NCBI GenBank assembly: GCA_002507425.1 | Contig: DAZU01000067.1 | Location: 1-64,000 of the forward strand | Direction: 5' to 3' | Length of the DNA: 64,000 bases | Origin: Euryarchaeota archaeon UBA53 | Lineage (GTDB): Archaea; Thermoplasmatota; Poseidoniia; Poseidoniales; Poseidoniaceae | In this document: positions 35,686-46,600 of the stretch, piece by piece | How the letters are laid out: every line of letters starts with the position of its first letter | Numbering within the stretch: position 1 is the first letter of the stretch | Translations under genes and position numbers: made by a program | Notes under the pieces: generated by a model | Databases searched by the model: none | Seen by the model: the letters and a program-made list of their open reading frames with translations, nothing else | Told to the model about the DNA's origin: nothing

Positions 35686-37065
35686 ATGTCTGGAAAGGAA
35701 TATCGAACTATTACTGATGTAAAGGGACCTCTGGTCTTTTTGAACAAAACCGAGCCTGTAGCTTTTGGAGAAATTGTGCAATTAAGATTGAATGATGGTT
35801 CAGTAAAGAATGGACAGGTTCTTGATACCTCTGATGAGCTCGTAGTTGTGCAGGTTTTCGAAGGAACAGCAGGAGTTGACCTAAACACCGGTGTCAAATT
35901 CATGGGAGACGTTTTCAAATTACCAGTATCTGATGACTTAATTGGAAGAATTTTGGATGGCGCTGGACGTCCACGTGATGGTGGTCCAGATATCGTTGCT
36001 GAAGAAAATGCAGATATTATCGGTGCAGCTATCAACCCGTATTCAAGACAAAGTCCACACGACTTTATTCAAACAGGAATCAGTGCAATCGACTGTTGTA
36101 CGACCTTGGTTAGAGGACAAAAGTTGCCTATTTTTAGTGCATCTGGTCTTCCACACAACGATATCGCACTTCAAATTGCTAGACAGGCAAGACTAAAGGA
36201 CTCTGAAGAGGAATTTATTGTTGTTTTCTGCGCAATGGGTATTACTGCTGAAGAATTTAATTTCTTCAGAAGTGATCTTGAGAGAACAGGCGCTCTTGAA
36301 AACGCTGTTTTGTTCGTAAACCTTGCTGATGACCCTGCTGTAGAGCGAATTATTACCCCAAGGCTTGCACTAACAGCGGCTGAGTATCTAGCGTTTGAGA
36401 AAGATTACCACGTTCTTGTTATCTACACAGACATGACAAACTATTGTGATGCGCTGCGTCAGATTGGAGCAGCAAGAGAAGAGGTTCCGGGTCGTCGTGG
36501 TTATCCAGGATACATGTATACCGATTTGGCTATGCTATACGAAAGAGCAGGAATTGTGAAAGGGAAGAAGGGAAGTATTACTCAATTCCCTATCTTAACA
36601 ATGCCTGGTGATGATATTACGCATCCAATTCCTGACCTTTCAGGTTATATTACTGAGGGGCAAATTGTTATTTCAAGAGAGTTGCATCAAGCTGGTATTT
36701 ATCCTCCGATTAACGTATTACCATCTCTTTCGCGTCTAATGGGTTCATGTATTGGATCAGATACTACCAGAGAAGATCACAAGTCAGTATCAGATCAGAT
36801 GTATGCAGCATATGCTCAAGGAAGAGAATTGAGAGGTCTGGTAGCTATTGTTGGTGAAGATGCTCTCAACGAGCGTGATAAGCAATTACTCGATTTCTCT
36901 GGTGTCTTCGAGGATAAATTCCTTAGACAATCACGAGACGAAGACCGCTCTATAGATGAAACGCTTGATTTGTGCTGGACTTTAATGTCTGAAATTGATA
37001 CAAAATATCTAGTTCGTTTGGACCAAAAATGGATCGAGAAATACCATCCAGATAACCGTAATTAG
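35686..37065 (+). CDS. atpB: A-type ATP synthase regulatory subunit B
   Basis: A 459-residue subunit. It keeps the F1/V1 nucleotide-binding fold but has a noncatalytic loop [18 protein letters not shown] in place of GxxGxGKT. Other family blocks are [65 protein letters not shown] and [14 protein letters not shown]. An AGGAGG site sits just upstream. Normal length. Confidence 0.97.
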   Translation: MSGKEYRTITDVKGPLVFLNKTEPVAFGEIVQLRLNDGSVKNGQVLDTSDELVVVQVFEGTAGVDLNTGVKFMGDVFKLPVSDDLIGRILDGAGRPRDGGPDIVAEENADIIGAAINPYSRQSPHDFIQTGISAIDCCTTLVRGQKLPIFSASGLPHNDIALQIARQARLKDSEEEFIVVFCAMGITAEEFNFFRSDLERTGALENAVLFVNLADDPAVERIITPRLALTAAEYLAFEKDYHVLVIYTDMTNYCDALRQIGAAREEVPGRRGYPGYMYTDLAMLYERAGIVKGKKGSITQFPILTMPGDDITHPIPDLSGYITEGQIVISRELHQAGIYPPINVLPSLSRLMGSCIGSDTTREDHKSVSDQMYAAYAQGRELRGLVAIVGEDALNERDKQLLDFSGVFEDKFLRQSRDEDRSIDETLDLCWTLMSEIDTKYLVRLDQKWIEKYHPDNRN

Positions 37066-37093
37066 ACACTTTATCGATTAGGGGGGAAACGAA

Positions 37094-37711
37094 ATGGCTC
37101 TGGATATCAAACCAACCCGAAGCGAATTAATCAACCTAAAACGTAGAATAAAGCAGACAAAAAACGGGTACAAACTACTCAAGATGAAGCGCGATGGTCT
37201 ATTCCATGAATTCCGAACCTTGCTTTCTGACATGATCAAAGCAAAGAAAGAGATGACAGAATCCTATGTATTGGCCAAATCGAGAATCGACTTAGCTAAC
37301 GCTATTGAAGGTGGATTGAAAGTTAGGTCGGCAGCTATTGCTAATTCATCATCTCCTGAAGTCGAGGTAGAAAGAAGAAACATAATGGGTGTTGTTGTCC
37401 CTTCTGTTTCAGGTACTAATCTCAAGCAAGAATTTGGTGATAGGGCTATTGGATTCACCGGGTCCTCTCCGTATATCGACGAAGCCGCAGATTCCTTCGG
37501 TAGTCTGATTGAGCGAATGGTTAAGGCGGCTGAGATGGAAGCTACCCTTAAGCGATTATTATCGGAAATAGAGGCTACTAAAAGAAGAGTAAATGCTCTT
37601 GAATTCAAAGTCATACCGGAACTGGAAGAAGCGAGGGTGTTCATCCAATTGAGACTAGAAGAGATGGAAAGGGAAGAAACATTCCGTCTTAAGCGGTTCA
37701 AGAATAAGTAA
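37094..37711 (+). CDS. atpD: A-type ATP synthase subunit D (central rotor stalk)
   Basis: A 205-residue, mostly helical rotor subunit. The N-terminal PTRSELINLKRRIKQTKNGY, followed by KLLKMKRDGL, and the C-terminal RRVNALEFKVIPELEEARVF are the diagnostic ends of the archaeal D subunit, which pair as a long antiparallel coiled coil in the rotor. GGGGGGAAA precedes the ATG. It is the last of the nine operon genes. Confidence 0.95.
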   Translation: MALDIKPTRSELINLKRRIKQTKNGYKLLKMKRDGLFHEFRTLLSDMIKAKKEMTESYVLAKSRIDLANAIEGGLKVRSAAIANSSSPEVEVERRNIMGVVVPSVSGTNLKQEFGDRAIGFTGSSPYIDEAADSFGSLIERMVKAAEMEATLKRLLSEIEATKRRVNALEFKVIPELEEARVFIQLRLEEMEREETFRLKRFKNK

Positions 37712-37716
37712 CACGC

Positions 37717-37742
37717 GACCAATTCATTCATTGAGGTTGGTC
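37717..37742 (+). terminator. Inverted repeat after the ATP synthase operon
   Basis: GACCAA and TTGGTC form a 6-bp stem around a 14-base loop, starting 6 bases after the atpD stop. No U-run follows directly. It may be a processing or attenuation hairpin between the ATP synthase genes and the next same-strand gene (62-base gap). Weak evidence. Confidence 0.25.
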
Positions 37743-37773
37743 ACACCCGAAAAAACACCGAGAGGGTTACTAA

Positions 37774-40176
37774 ATGCCAGACGAAGATGTCATTCCAGTC
37801 CACAAAGCAGCGTGGACAAAACGAGAAACGCTTCAACGCATTTTATCTCGTTATTGCCACGTATTGGAGGATGTTGGTGGCAGGAGCCCAACATATCTCG
37901 TATCTGAGAAGGAAAATGAAGATATGCATGAGGTCCTTATCGATATCAATTCACATCTTAGTAAATTAGGATATAATGCACGACTTTATCCTGATGATCC
38001 ATGGATTTTACAATTGATAAGTGATCCAAAAATGCAGTGGCCATCGCCAAGATTTGTGGTGGCAATGTGGGCTTTTTCTCTCTTAACTACTGTATTTGCT
38101 GGAGAAAAATGGATGTCTTCAGCTCGTCCGGAAGGTGGCTGGTTTGTCAAAAATGCCACATTCGACGCTTTCGTTGGTTATACTGTTCCAATATTTTCTT
38201 GTCTCATAATTGCATCATTAGTTCAAAAGTTTGTTGCAAAAAAGAGAGGTGTTCACTTACCCCATTTATTTCCAATACCTGGTCCAGCACTGGTTTGGTG
38301 GCCCTTCGGAATGGTTGGATTTGCCTCCTTGCCAAGAAGTGATGCTAGACTATGGCCAGACAGGTCAGCATTAGGAAATGCGGCCATATCAGCCCCACTA
38401 GTCCTGATTATAGCGGGTATATTCCTGAGTTTGTGTGGAATATACCTGACACCTGACGTAGTTTCGATAACAGCGGCGCCCTTAGCCTTAGAATTACCAC
38501 TCATTATCCAACTAATCGGTTTGAGTTTAGAAAATGAGGTTGGGTTGATACTCAAGACAAGTTGGGCACACCCTTTCACTCGAGTTGGAATGACTCTAAC
38601 ATTCGTTGGATGGGTATCACTTCTACCAATACCAACATTTCCTGGCGGTAGGGTGTTAATAGCAAGAATGGGCATCCCGGAGGCTAGATCTGGGTCTACT
38701 CAAGTTATGTTACTCTTAGTAATTCTTCTATTCGCATTCTTGTATGGAGCATTCTCGCAATGGAGTATTTGGGTATTAGTTATTGCATTGTGTGGTTCTC
38801 TGTTAATTTCAAGGGGAGGGGATCCCAGACTACCAATAGTTTTAGATGACTTTAAGGGACTACCAGAGAAGGATCACTTCAGACTGGGAGTTATCCTTTT
38901 CGTTGCTTTTCTCGCTGCTTTGCCCGCTCAAATACCGTTCTATGAGGATGATAATTGGAAAGATGAAATTACATACGAAATTGGTGATGAATCGCTGGTT
39001 ATAGAAGAGGGGTGGTTCAACCAAACCGTAAAAGTGAGTAACCCTTCACTTATTGTGCAGGTATGGAAAGTTACTGCCGTTGATTTCAATTCTGATGATT
39101 ATTCACTCGATTATAATAGCATAGAATGTGATAAGGGGAGTCGATTAAATAACTCATGTTCCGGAGAGATAAACCCGAAGGAGACAATAGAACTCGAGTT
39201 TAATTTCCAATGGACCTCTTCTTGGAATCCATCCACCTTTGATTTACTATGGAATGTAGAGATTAATACAGAACAGGAAATCATCAAAAATTCAGTACGC
39301 CCAGATACTGATTTCTATCCATTGGGAAATTGGAAATTCAATGATGATTTGGATGACCCGAAATCTTGCATTGAACTTAATGATGTTCCAGACTCTAAGT
39401 TAAATCTATCAGCAGCTCCTGAGAATACTTATTGGGATGACATTGACGCAAATGGGACCGTTTCTGTTGAAATTAATAATCCTGAAATTTGCCTAAATGC
39501 ACTATCTGGCGACAATATGTATTATCTTTCAGAGTATCAGTTCTCAATAAATAATGAAACCTTCAATACCGGAATAACTCAAAACAGATTTGTTGCAATA
39601 CCTAGTGGAGGTGTCATTTTAGATTCAAATGAGTTAATGTTTAGCAATTCGGTGTTGGCATATAATTACGATAAAGATAATTGTCTTGAGATCATGAATG
39701 AACCAGATTTTGACTCCCCAGGGACGGAAGAGGGGGAGTCCAAATGGAACATGTCCATAGTCCACAAAGCACGCAACGACCCAAGCGTAACTCAAAACAA
39801 AACACGCTTACTTGTCCCGTCAGGTTCTACTATCACCGACTGTGAAGAGGTCAATAGGCCAAAATTATACTTAGTAAAAGAAGGACCAAGTTTGATATTA
39901 AACTCCTCAGGACACAGAACACAACACTGGATTGGCACAGTCGAAATACAAAACGGAACCCTGATATTCGAAAACCCTAGTGACTCAGACGTTGAATTAA
40001 ACATCGAATTCGATGGAAATGGTAAACAATGGAATGTTTCCAATGATATTACAATAACCGGGGGACAAGTAACAGAAATCCCAGTTGCACCTCCTGAAAC
40101 TGGGATATCGTTTTCATGGCTCGAATTAGATGATGAAGGCAAAGTAATTTTGCACTTAGTTAATCATGAGGTCTGA
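37774..40176 (+). CDS. Site-2-protease (M50/EGY1-like) relative lacking catalytic residues, with large ectodomain
   Basis: An 800-residue membrane protein. The hydrophobic half (about residues 90-400) follows the plan of EGY1-like M50 proteases: AKKRGVHLPHLFPIPGP, a long loop with WPFGMVGFASLPRSDARLWP, ALGNAAISAPLVLIIAGI, HPFTRVGMTLTFVGW and LLPIPTFPGGRVL. The zinc-site HExxH position reads SLVQK (residues 148-152) and the usual LDGG reads FPGG (289-292), so it should not cut peptides. The last 400 residues are an extracytoplasmic beta-rich, Asn-rich region. It lies 62 bases after atpD and 2 bases before panE. Likely a scaffold or chaperone-like pseudoenzyme. Confidence 0.62.
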   Translation: MPDEDVIPVHKAAWTKRETLQRILSRYCHVLEDVGGRSPTYLVSEKENEDMHEVLIDINSHLSKLGYNARLYPDDPWILQLISDPKMQWPSPRFVVAMWAFSLLTTVFAGEKWMSSARPEGGWFVKNATFDAFVGYTVPIFSCLIIASLVQKFVAKKRGVHLPHLFPIPGPALVWWPFGMVGFASLPRSDARLWPDRSALGNAAISAPLVLIIAGIFLSLCGIYLTPDVVSITAAPLALELPLIIQLIGLSLENEVGLILKTSWAHPFTRVGMTLTFVGWVSLLPIPTFPGGRVLIARMGIPEARSGSTQVMLLLVILLFAFLYGAFSQWSIWVLVIALCGSLLISRGGDPRLPIVLDDFKGLPEKDHFRLGVILFVAFLAALPAQIPFYEDDNWKDEITYEIGDESLVIEEGWFNQTVKVSNPSLIVQVWKVTAVDFNSDDYSLDYNSIECDKGSRLNNSCSGEINPKETIELEFNFQWTSSWNPSTFDLLWNVEINTEQEIIKNSVRPDTDFYPLGNWKFNDDLDDPKSCIELNDVPDSKLNLSAAPENTYWDDIDANGTVSVEINNPEICLNALSGDNMYYLSEYQFSINNETFNTGITQNRFVAIPSGGVILDSNELMFSNSVLAYNYDKDNCLEIMNEPDFDSPGTEEGESKWNMSIVHKARNDPSVTQNKTRLLVPSGSTITDCEEVNRPKLYLVKEGPSLILNSSGHRTQHWIGTVEIQNGTLIFENPSDSDVELNIEFDGNGKQWNVSNDITITGGQVTEIPVAPPETGISFSWLELDDEGKVILHLVNHEV

Positions 40177-40178
40177 AC

Positions 40179-41069
40179 ATGCGAATTGCGGTGCTTGGTG
40201 CTGGGGCGATAGGATGTTTAGTCGCAGCCAAATTAATTGACTCAGGTCATGAAGTTCACGTCCACGCAAGAGGAGATCACGGTGCTTTTCTGACAGTTCA
40301 TGGTCTTACGGTTACGGGTGTCTGGAATAAAAAAATCCTGCCTGAGGAGTGGACAGTAAGCTTGGATGAGGTAGGGATACATGATTCTCTAGAAAAATGC
40401 GCTGATTTAGTTATAATAACAAGCAAATCAAAGGATACGGAAAACTTAGCAAAAATTGCTACTAAACTTAGCAACGGCCCAGTTCTGTCATTACAAAATG
40501 GGCTTGGAAACCGTGAAATTATTCAAAAGCATAAACATGAAAATTACGCAGTTGGAGTAACAACAAATGCCGTAAAAAGAATCTCGCCTGGGACAATCGA
40601 ATGGGTTGGCAAAGGTGGTTTGGTCATTGGGGGTCCGAAGGCTTCAGAATTTTTGAATCCACTAAAAACATTAAATGCGTCATTTAATGAAAACGTCTCG
40701 ACAATCTTATGGAATAAATTATTGATAAACATCGCTATAAATCCAATCGCTGCAATTTGTGGGGTTAAGAATGGAATGCTGTTAAAAGAACCCCTCCTAT
40801 CCCAAGCGGAATCAACAATGCTAGAAGGTGCTAGGGTAGCAAGATTGTTGGGAATTGATATTCCAAGTGATATTGAGTTAGTTGAAAATCTACAATTAGT
40901 ATTGAAAAATACATCAGAAAATACCTGCTCTATGTTGGTTGATGTAAAGGAAGGTAGAGAGACAGAGATCGATGCTCTTTGTGGTCAGGTTGTAGAGAGA
41001 GCAGAGCAGCTAGGTGTAGAGTCTCCCCTAAATTCTATGCTATTAGCACAAATAAAATCACTCAGATAA
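40179..41069 (+). CDS. panE: 2-dehydropantoate 2-reductase (ketopantoate reductase)
   Basis: A 296-residue NAD(P)H-dependent enzyme reducing ketopantoate to pantoate for coenzyme A. The nucleotide-binding start is MRIAVLGAGAIGCLVAAKL; SLQNGLGNRE holds the catalytic-site asparagine; LWNKLLINIAINPIAAICG holds the catalytic lysine and the family Asn-Pro turn. Length is standard. It starts 2 bases after the M50-like gene and its end overlaps convergent nadB by 8 bases. Other ApbA-family ketoacid reductases are an alternative reading. Confidence 0.88.
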   Translation: MRIAVLGAGAIGCLVAAKLIDSGHEVHVHARGDHGAFLTVHGLTVTGVWNKKILPEEWTVSLDEVGIHDSLEKCADLVIITSKSKDTENLAKIATKLSNGPVLSLQNGLGNREIIQKHKHENYAVGVTTNAVKRISPGTIEWVGKGGLVIGGPKASEFLNPLKTLNASFNENVSTILWNKLLINIAINPIAAICGVKNGMLLKEPLLSQAESTMLEGARVARLLGIDIPSDIELVENLQLVLKNTSENTCSMLVDVKEGRETEIDALCGQVVERAEQLGVESPLNSMLLAQIKSLR

Positions 41070-42642
41070 GATCCTTGTTGTAGTGTAGTCCACGGTTCTC
41101 ATTTCTCGACATTGCATCAATGGTTATCTGTTTTGCAACTTCTACTAAATTTCTCAACTCTATCAATTCTCTTGTCGGGATGCTTCTTCTCCAGATTAAC
41201 TCGACCTCAGTTTCTAATAACTCTAGCATTCTTTTTGCCCTGTCTAATCTTTCAAAGGTCCTAACAATCCCAACATCATCTGTCATAGTTTTTCTGAGTG
41301 TTTCAATGTCTCTTACCAATGGTGCATGTTCATTGAGTGGCTCGGTCCCGTCAGCTCTCCACTTTGGAACATGATAATCCGAATCCGGAGGATTGCTAAT
41401 GAAATGCTTCGATGCACGGTCTGCAAAAACAATAGCCTCTAGTAAACTGTTTGATGCTAATCTGTTTGCACCATGCATTCCGGTACACGCTACTTCACCT
41501 ATTCCATATAAACCGGGCATTGGATTCCCATTTTCCAAAAGCACTCTCCCATCAATATCAACAAATAAGCCTCCGACCATGTAATGTGCAGCAGGCGCAA
41601 CTGGTATTGGATCTTGCCCAAGAGTTAGATTATATTCATTTAATCTAGATTCGATAGTAGGGAAGTGATCTTGCAACTTTTCTCTATCGAGATGGTCGGT
41701 AACCAGCCATACATTGTCAGCCCCACTTATCTTCATTTTTTGGTCACAAGCACGAGCAACAATATCTCTAGTCGCTAGGCTCCCCATTTCAGAAAATTCT
41801 AGTGTAAAAGAGTATTTGTCCGGTTTTTTGTTATTTGTTCTATAGTAAAATAGCCCTTCATCATCTAATAGAACTCCCCCTTCTCCCCTCAATGCTTCTG
41901 TTATCAGAAAGGGCGTCGTATTTCCAGCCATTAAAGCGGTAGGGTGGAATTGGAAGAATGCCATGTTTTTACTTGATGCTCCGGCTCTAATAGCCATTGC
42001 AAGGCCATCGCCTGTTGAGACGGGAGGGTTCGTAGTTCGCTCCCACAACTGACCACAACCTCCGGTAGCGATTAGGACTCCATCTGCAGGTAATGCTATC
42101 ATGTCTCCAGAATCAAGGCAAAGGCACCAAATCCCTTTGATGCCTTTTTCTGGAGAACCATGCTCTTTTTGAATTAAATCCACTCCTAGTGTATGTGATT
42201 TCATCGATATATTCTCACTAGTTGATACTGCTTCGTTTAGAGCTCTCTCAATTTCAGCGCCTGTTGCATCTTTAGCATGTAATATTCGTCTAGCAGAATG
42301 TCCACCTTCCTTTACAAGATGGAAATCATCACCCTCCTTTTCAAAATCTACACCTATACTGAGTAAATCTCTTATTCTGTCTCCAGCCTCTTCTACAACG
42401 CATCTGACTATATCTGGATCACAGAGTCCATCTCCGCATTTGAGTGTGTCATCAATGTGTGATTGCATGGCCTCTCCATCGGTTTTATCCAATATACCTG
42501 CAATGCCTCCTTGTGCCCAATTCGTTGAGGAGTCTTCGGGTCTTTGTTTTGTAATTACTACGACCTCATGGCCTGCAGCCTCTAATTTCAACGCAGCGAA
42601 AAGGCCAGCAATTCCGCTACCTACAACGATAACTTTGCCCAT
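41062..42642 (-). CDS. nadB: L-aspartate oxidase
   Basis: A 526-residue FAD enzyme that oxidises L-aspartate to iminoaspartate, the first step of de novo NAD synthesis. Blocks visible: GSGIAGLFAALKLEAAGHEV, DSSTNWAQGGIAG, GGHSARRILHAKDATG, FFQFHPTAL, ITEALRGEGGVLLDDEG and the FAD-binding end GIGEVACTGMHGANRLASNS. The absence of a long succinate-dehydrogenase-type extension and the HAKDATG block favour NadB over SdhA. ATG 42642 (GGGGTGG upstream) is preferred over 42672. NadA and NadC are not in the window. Confidence 0.93.
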   Translation of the reverse strand: MGKVIVVGSGIAGLFAALKLEAAGHEVVVITKQRPEDSSTNWAQGGIAGILDKTDGEAMQSHIDDTLKCGDGLCDPDIVRCVVEEAGDRIRDLLSIGVDFEKEGDDFHLVKEGGHSARRILHAKDATGAEIERALNEAVSTSENISMKSHTLGVDLIQKEHGSPEKGIKGIWCLCLDSGDMIALPADGVLIATGGCGQLWERTTNPPVSTGDGLAMAIRAGASSKNMAFFQFHPTALMAGNTTPFLITEALRGEGGVLLDDEGLFYYRTNNKKPDKYSFTLEFSEMGSLATRDIVARACDQKMKISGADNVWLVTDHLDREKLQDHFPTIESRLNEYNLTLGQDPIPVAPAAHYMVGGLFVDIDGRVLLENGNPMPGLYGIGEVACTGMHGANRLASNSLLEAIVFADRASKHFISNPPDSDYHVPKWRADGTEPLNEHAPLVRDIETLRKTMTDDVGIVRTFERLDRAKRMLELLETEVELIWRRSIPTRELIELRNLVEVAKQITIDAMSRNENRGLHYNKDLI

Positions 42643-42734
42643 GGTTATATCCACCCCACAATGCGCTAGCATTCAAATTTGACTGATATAAAATTGCGAT
42701 AGAAACTAAGTGTTCTTTGGCGTCCCGTGTGTAT

Positions 42735-43523
42735 ATGGGCCTGATAAAAAAGTTAGCGGCAGTTATTGGCCTAGCCATGATTGCCATATCCGTTGCTAAC
42801 GTTGAATTCGGGGCATTGATGGGGCTTGAGCCCCCTCAAAAGTTGATCTTAGCTAATTTAGCTGATCCGGGCTGCAATAAGGAAGAGATTCAAACCGATA
42901 TAGATGCTGGCAACCTAAACTCTTGTGTAACTGCGACGGGTGTTTGGGATGCCCCGGATTTACTATTACTCATTGAAGGTTGTGTGATATTTCTTTCCAC
43001 ATTCATGCGATGGCCAAGAAAGGGCCGATGGGCTGTTAGAATTCGCAAATTGGCCGTAACATCGGGATTAATTTTGTGTGGATTGGCGCTGGCTGACAGG
43101 TTTGATAAATTACCAGGGGCTTCATCAGAAGATTTGGCAACTTTGTTACCCTTCCCAGCACCCGCAATTGCAGTTCAAATTGGAATCTTTGCTGCAGGTA
43201 TATTCCTTGTAAGAGGTCCTAAATACAGAATTGAAAGAACCGACAGAACCCAAGAAGAAAAAAGAGAAAATAATCACAGAGAATTGGATCTTGCATACAA
43301 GAGGGGTGGTAATTTGGGTTCTTTAACAAAGACAAAAAAACTGAAGGGAGCCAATAAATATCGAACCATAGGAGATTTATGGAGTGATCAAAGTTTGACC
43401 CAATATGAAGATGTTTTTGAAGGTGGACTGAGAGACGATTTTCAATTATCAGCGGGAAGAGTTTGTCATTTGTGCAACGGAGAGGGTTGCAACGGTTGTT
43501 CAAATACAGGAATTGTAAGATAA
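42735..43523 (+). CDS. Membrane protein with C-terminal Cys-rich zinc motif
   Basis: A 262-residue protein of unknown function. About four hydrophobic helices in the first 165 residues are followed by a charged cytoplasmic region and a C-terminal CHLCNGEGCNGCSNTG, which looks like one half of a DnaJ-type zinc finger (CxxC plus CxxC). Such single motifs often bind zinc or act in membrane-protein handling. ATG 42735 is preferred over TTG 42717. It is divergent from nadB and precedes smc by 136 bases. Confidence 0.65.
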   Translation: MGLIKKLAAVIGLAMIAISVANVEFGALMGLEPPQKLILANLADPGCNKEEIQTDIDAGNLNSCVTATGVWDAPDLLLLIEGCVIFLSTFMRWPRKGRWAVRIRKLAVTSGLILCGLALADRFDKLPGASSEDLATLLPFPAPAIAVQIGIFAAGIFLVRGPKYRIERTDRTQEEKRENNHRELDLAYKRGGNLGSLTKTKKLKGANKYRTIGDLWSDQSLTQYEDVFEGGLRDDFQLSAGRVCHLCNGEGCNGCSNTGIVR

Positions 43524-43659
43524 TCGTAATACGTCGGCTAATTTTACATGGTGCTGTAAAGGGCGTCTAAGGTAAGTAATACGAGTAACCTTCAAAACCC
43601 CCCCCGTCTCCTTCGGGAATTAACGTCAAGGTTGCAGTGCTTTGATTTGAGGGAAAGGG

Positions 43660-46600
43660 ATGTATCTAAAAACGCTTGAAGTTGAAAACTTCAAATCATT
43701 CAAAGGTGAAGCGACAATCCCTTTTGATCGAGGTTTCACTGCCATTACCGGACCAAACGGTTCTGGAAAATCCAACTGTGGTGATGCGGTTCAGTTTGTT
43801 CTTGGTGCAAGATCTGCAAAAGTATTGCGGGCACAGAATTCAAAGGATTTAATATTCAATGGTGGAAAATCAAACCGTCCTGCTAGAAATGCTAAGGTGA
43901 CTTTAGTTTTCGCAAACCCTATTTTGTCAAATGGCAGAAGGAGATTACCCATTGATAGCGATGAAGTGAGGATGACTAGAGAGGTTAGACTAACTAAATC
44001 AAATAATACAGTTTCTACATACCTTCTAAACGGAGAAGAGAGCAACCAAAAATCGTTTCATAGATTATTAGGTCAAGCCAATGCCAGGCCAGACGGTTAC
44101 AATATTGTCCTCCAAGGCGATGTTACAAGACTCTCAAGCATGACTGCAATGGAGAGAAGGAGGGTGCTTGATTCAGTCGCTGGCGTAACCTCGTATGACG
44201 ATGAGATTAGGAAAGCAGAAAAACAAAAATCACAAGTCGAGGATTTTATCGATAGGATTTCACTGGTTGAGGAAGAGCAGAAAGCAAGATTGAAAACCTT
44301 GGAGAAAGAAAAGGTAACAGCAGAAAAAGCCAAGTCCACAAAAGAAGAATACGACGCCGCAAATATAGTTTTACAGCAATCCAAGCACCTGTCAGCAAAA
44401 GCAGAGATACAACATCATGCTGAAGAGAAGGCACGGTTCCTTTCAGAAGCTTCTAAATTAGAAGAAAATGTGAAAGCTTCCGAAAAGATATTGCTCGATT
44501 TAGATGACAAGATTGGGGATTTGGAAAGGCAGATATCTGAAGCCATGGGTGGAGATAAAGGCGGTTTGATTGATGAGATTAATTCATTACAGGTATCTAT
44601 TGCATTAAACAAAGATCACATCTCTGATTCAGAATCCGCAGATGCAACAGATGCTGAAATTCTAATGGGTTTGGAAGATGAAATAAAATCTGCCAAAGAA
44701 GATTTAGATATCCATATCCAAAACTTAGTATCAGCTAAAGAAGCACTGGCAGAATCTGAGAGAGCATATCAGGAGTGCGAATCAATTGAGTCATCAATCA
44801 GAGATTCACTAGAGAGCTCCGGTGACGCTAATGCGTCTTTGTCGAGGGCTTTAACCAAAGCTAATGAAGAATTTGAAGATTCACGCGAGACCTTACAAAA
44901 TTCAAGAATTGATGTTGAAAAACTTGCGAATGAGGCAGATATTGTTGCAGAGCAGTTATCTAGAGCAGAAGAGGATGTAGATGACGCTAGACTTGCTTGT
45001 GACGATGTCCAGTTACGAATGGAAGAATTAGGTGATATAAATCCTCAAAATGATTTATCTTCATTGGCTGATGAATTAAGAAGTGCACAAGGTGCAGAGA
45101 AACGGCTTATTGACGAGTCTTCTGCTGTTGATAGAAGACTACAGGAGGCTGAGAGACGCCTATCATCAGCTAGAACTGAACTTGACAAACGCTCGGGTAG
45201 TAATGGTATGGCTCCTGGGGCAGCAGCGGTTATGGCTGCAAGAGATCGTGGAGAGCTGAAGGGAATAATTGGAACAATAAGCGAGCTTTGTGCTCCAAAA
45301 AATCCCGATCATGCTGATGCGCTTGCAACAGCTGTTGGGGGTGGAATGAACTCAGTAGTAGTTGAAAATGACCAGATTGCCGCACAGGCAATGGCCTTGC
45401 TAAAAAGTAGGAAATTGGGTAGGGCGACATTCCTGCCATTGAACAAAATGCAAGCGAATCGGGCTTCGGGAAAGGCAGCGATGTCGGTCAACAAACCCGG
45501 AGTTCTTGGTTTTGCTCACGAATTGCTCGAATATGACCCAAGAATCTCTGCGGCGGTAGCATACGCTCTAAGAAATACGCTCGTTGTTGATAATATTTCC
45601 ACAGCTAGGAAGTTGATGGGTGGAGTAAGATTAGTCACTCTAGGTGGGGAGATTACTGAATCCGGCGGCGCCATGATTGGAGGTAGTCGACAGAAAATGA
45701 AAACTGGATTTGGCGGAAAAATTCACGGAGCAGGCGAGGTAGAGAAACTTGTTACAGAAGTGGACAGGCTATCATTGATGGCTCAAACCGTTGCATCAGC
45801 TCTAAGAGAGGCTAGAACTAGACAGAATGAGATAAGAGGCAAAATAAATTCGCTCGCTGAGGATGATAATTCTTTCAAAGCTGGGTCACTAAAGACAGAA
45901 CTTGATTTGGCACAAAAATCCCTAAACAAAGCGAGAGAGAAAGCGAGTGAAATTGAAAATCGCTTAGCAAAGTTGGAAGCAGAACACTCAGACAAGTTGT
46001 CAATTTTAGAAGAAGCTGAAGAAGCGCTTATCAAAGCGGAGGCAAAAAGGGAAAAGGCAGCAGAGGACTTGAGAGATTCTAGTCCAGACGAAATCAAGCA
46101 GAAGTTGTTAGAAGCACAGACTCGTAGAATCGAGGCTGAGGGAATTGCAACCAAGGCTGAAGTAACGCTCGATAGTGGTAAAGAAAAAGAAGAATTACTC
46201 AATGAAAGACTTGATTCATTTACATCAAGAGCTGATGAAATTCAAGCGAATATGGCTGGCCGTAGTCAGTCGATAAAGTCATGGAAAAACAAAATTCAAG
46301 AACAGTCTAAGATTCTTTCAGAAAAAGAATCCGAGCGCTCTAAACTTTTGGACGAACATGAGGAGTTGGAATTAAATCGCCGGTCATTAGTAGACGATAG
46401 AGCCCAAGTTAGAGCGGAAGCAAACCAGATGGCTAGCAATGCAATAAACTCTAAGTCATTGGCAAATGAAATTACTCATGCCCTTGCGGTCAAAGAGAAG
46501 GCATTGGCAGATTTGCTTGTTGAGATGGAACTTGAGGAAATACCGATTGCATCATTGAATGATATGATTCCAAATGTTGGCGACGCAGAAAAAGAAGTCA

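Noticed and set aside
35511..36035. A 174-codon minus-strand frame across the end of atpA and start of atpB
   Set aside because: Antisense to conserved ATPase motifs; Ser/Pro-rich shadow frame.
43598..43605. Run of eight C bases before smc, considered as a phase-variable tract
   Set aside because: It lies in the untranslated leader about 55 bases before the start and away from the ribosome-binding site; a length change would not shift a reading frame.
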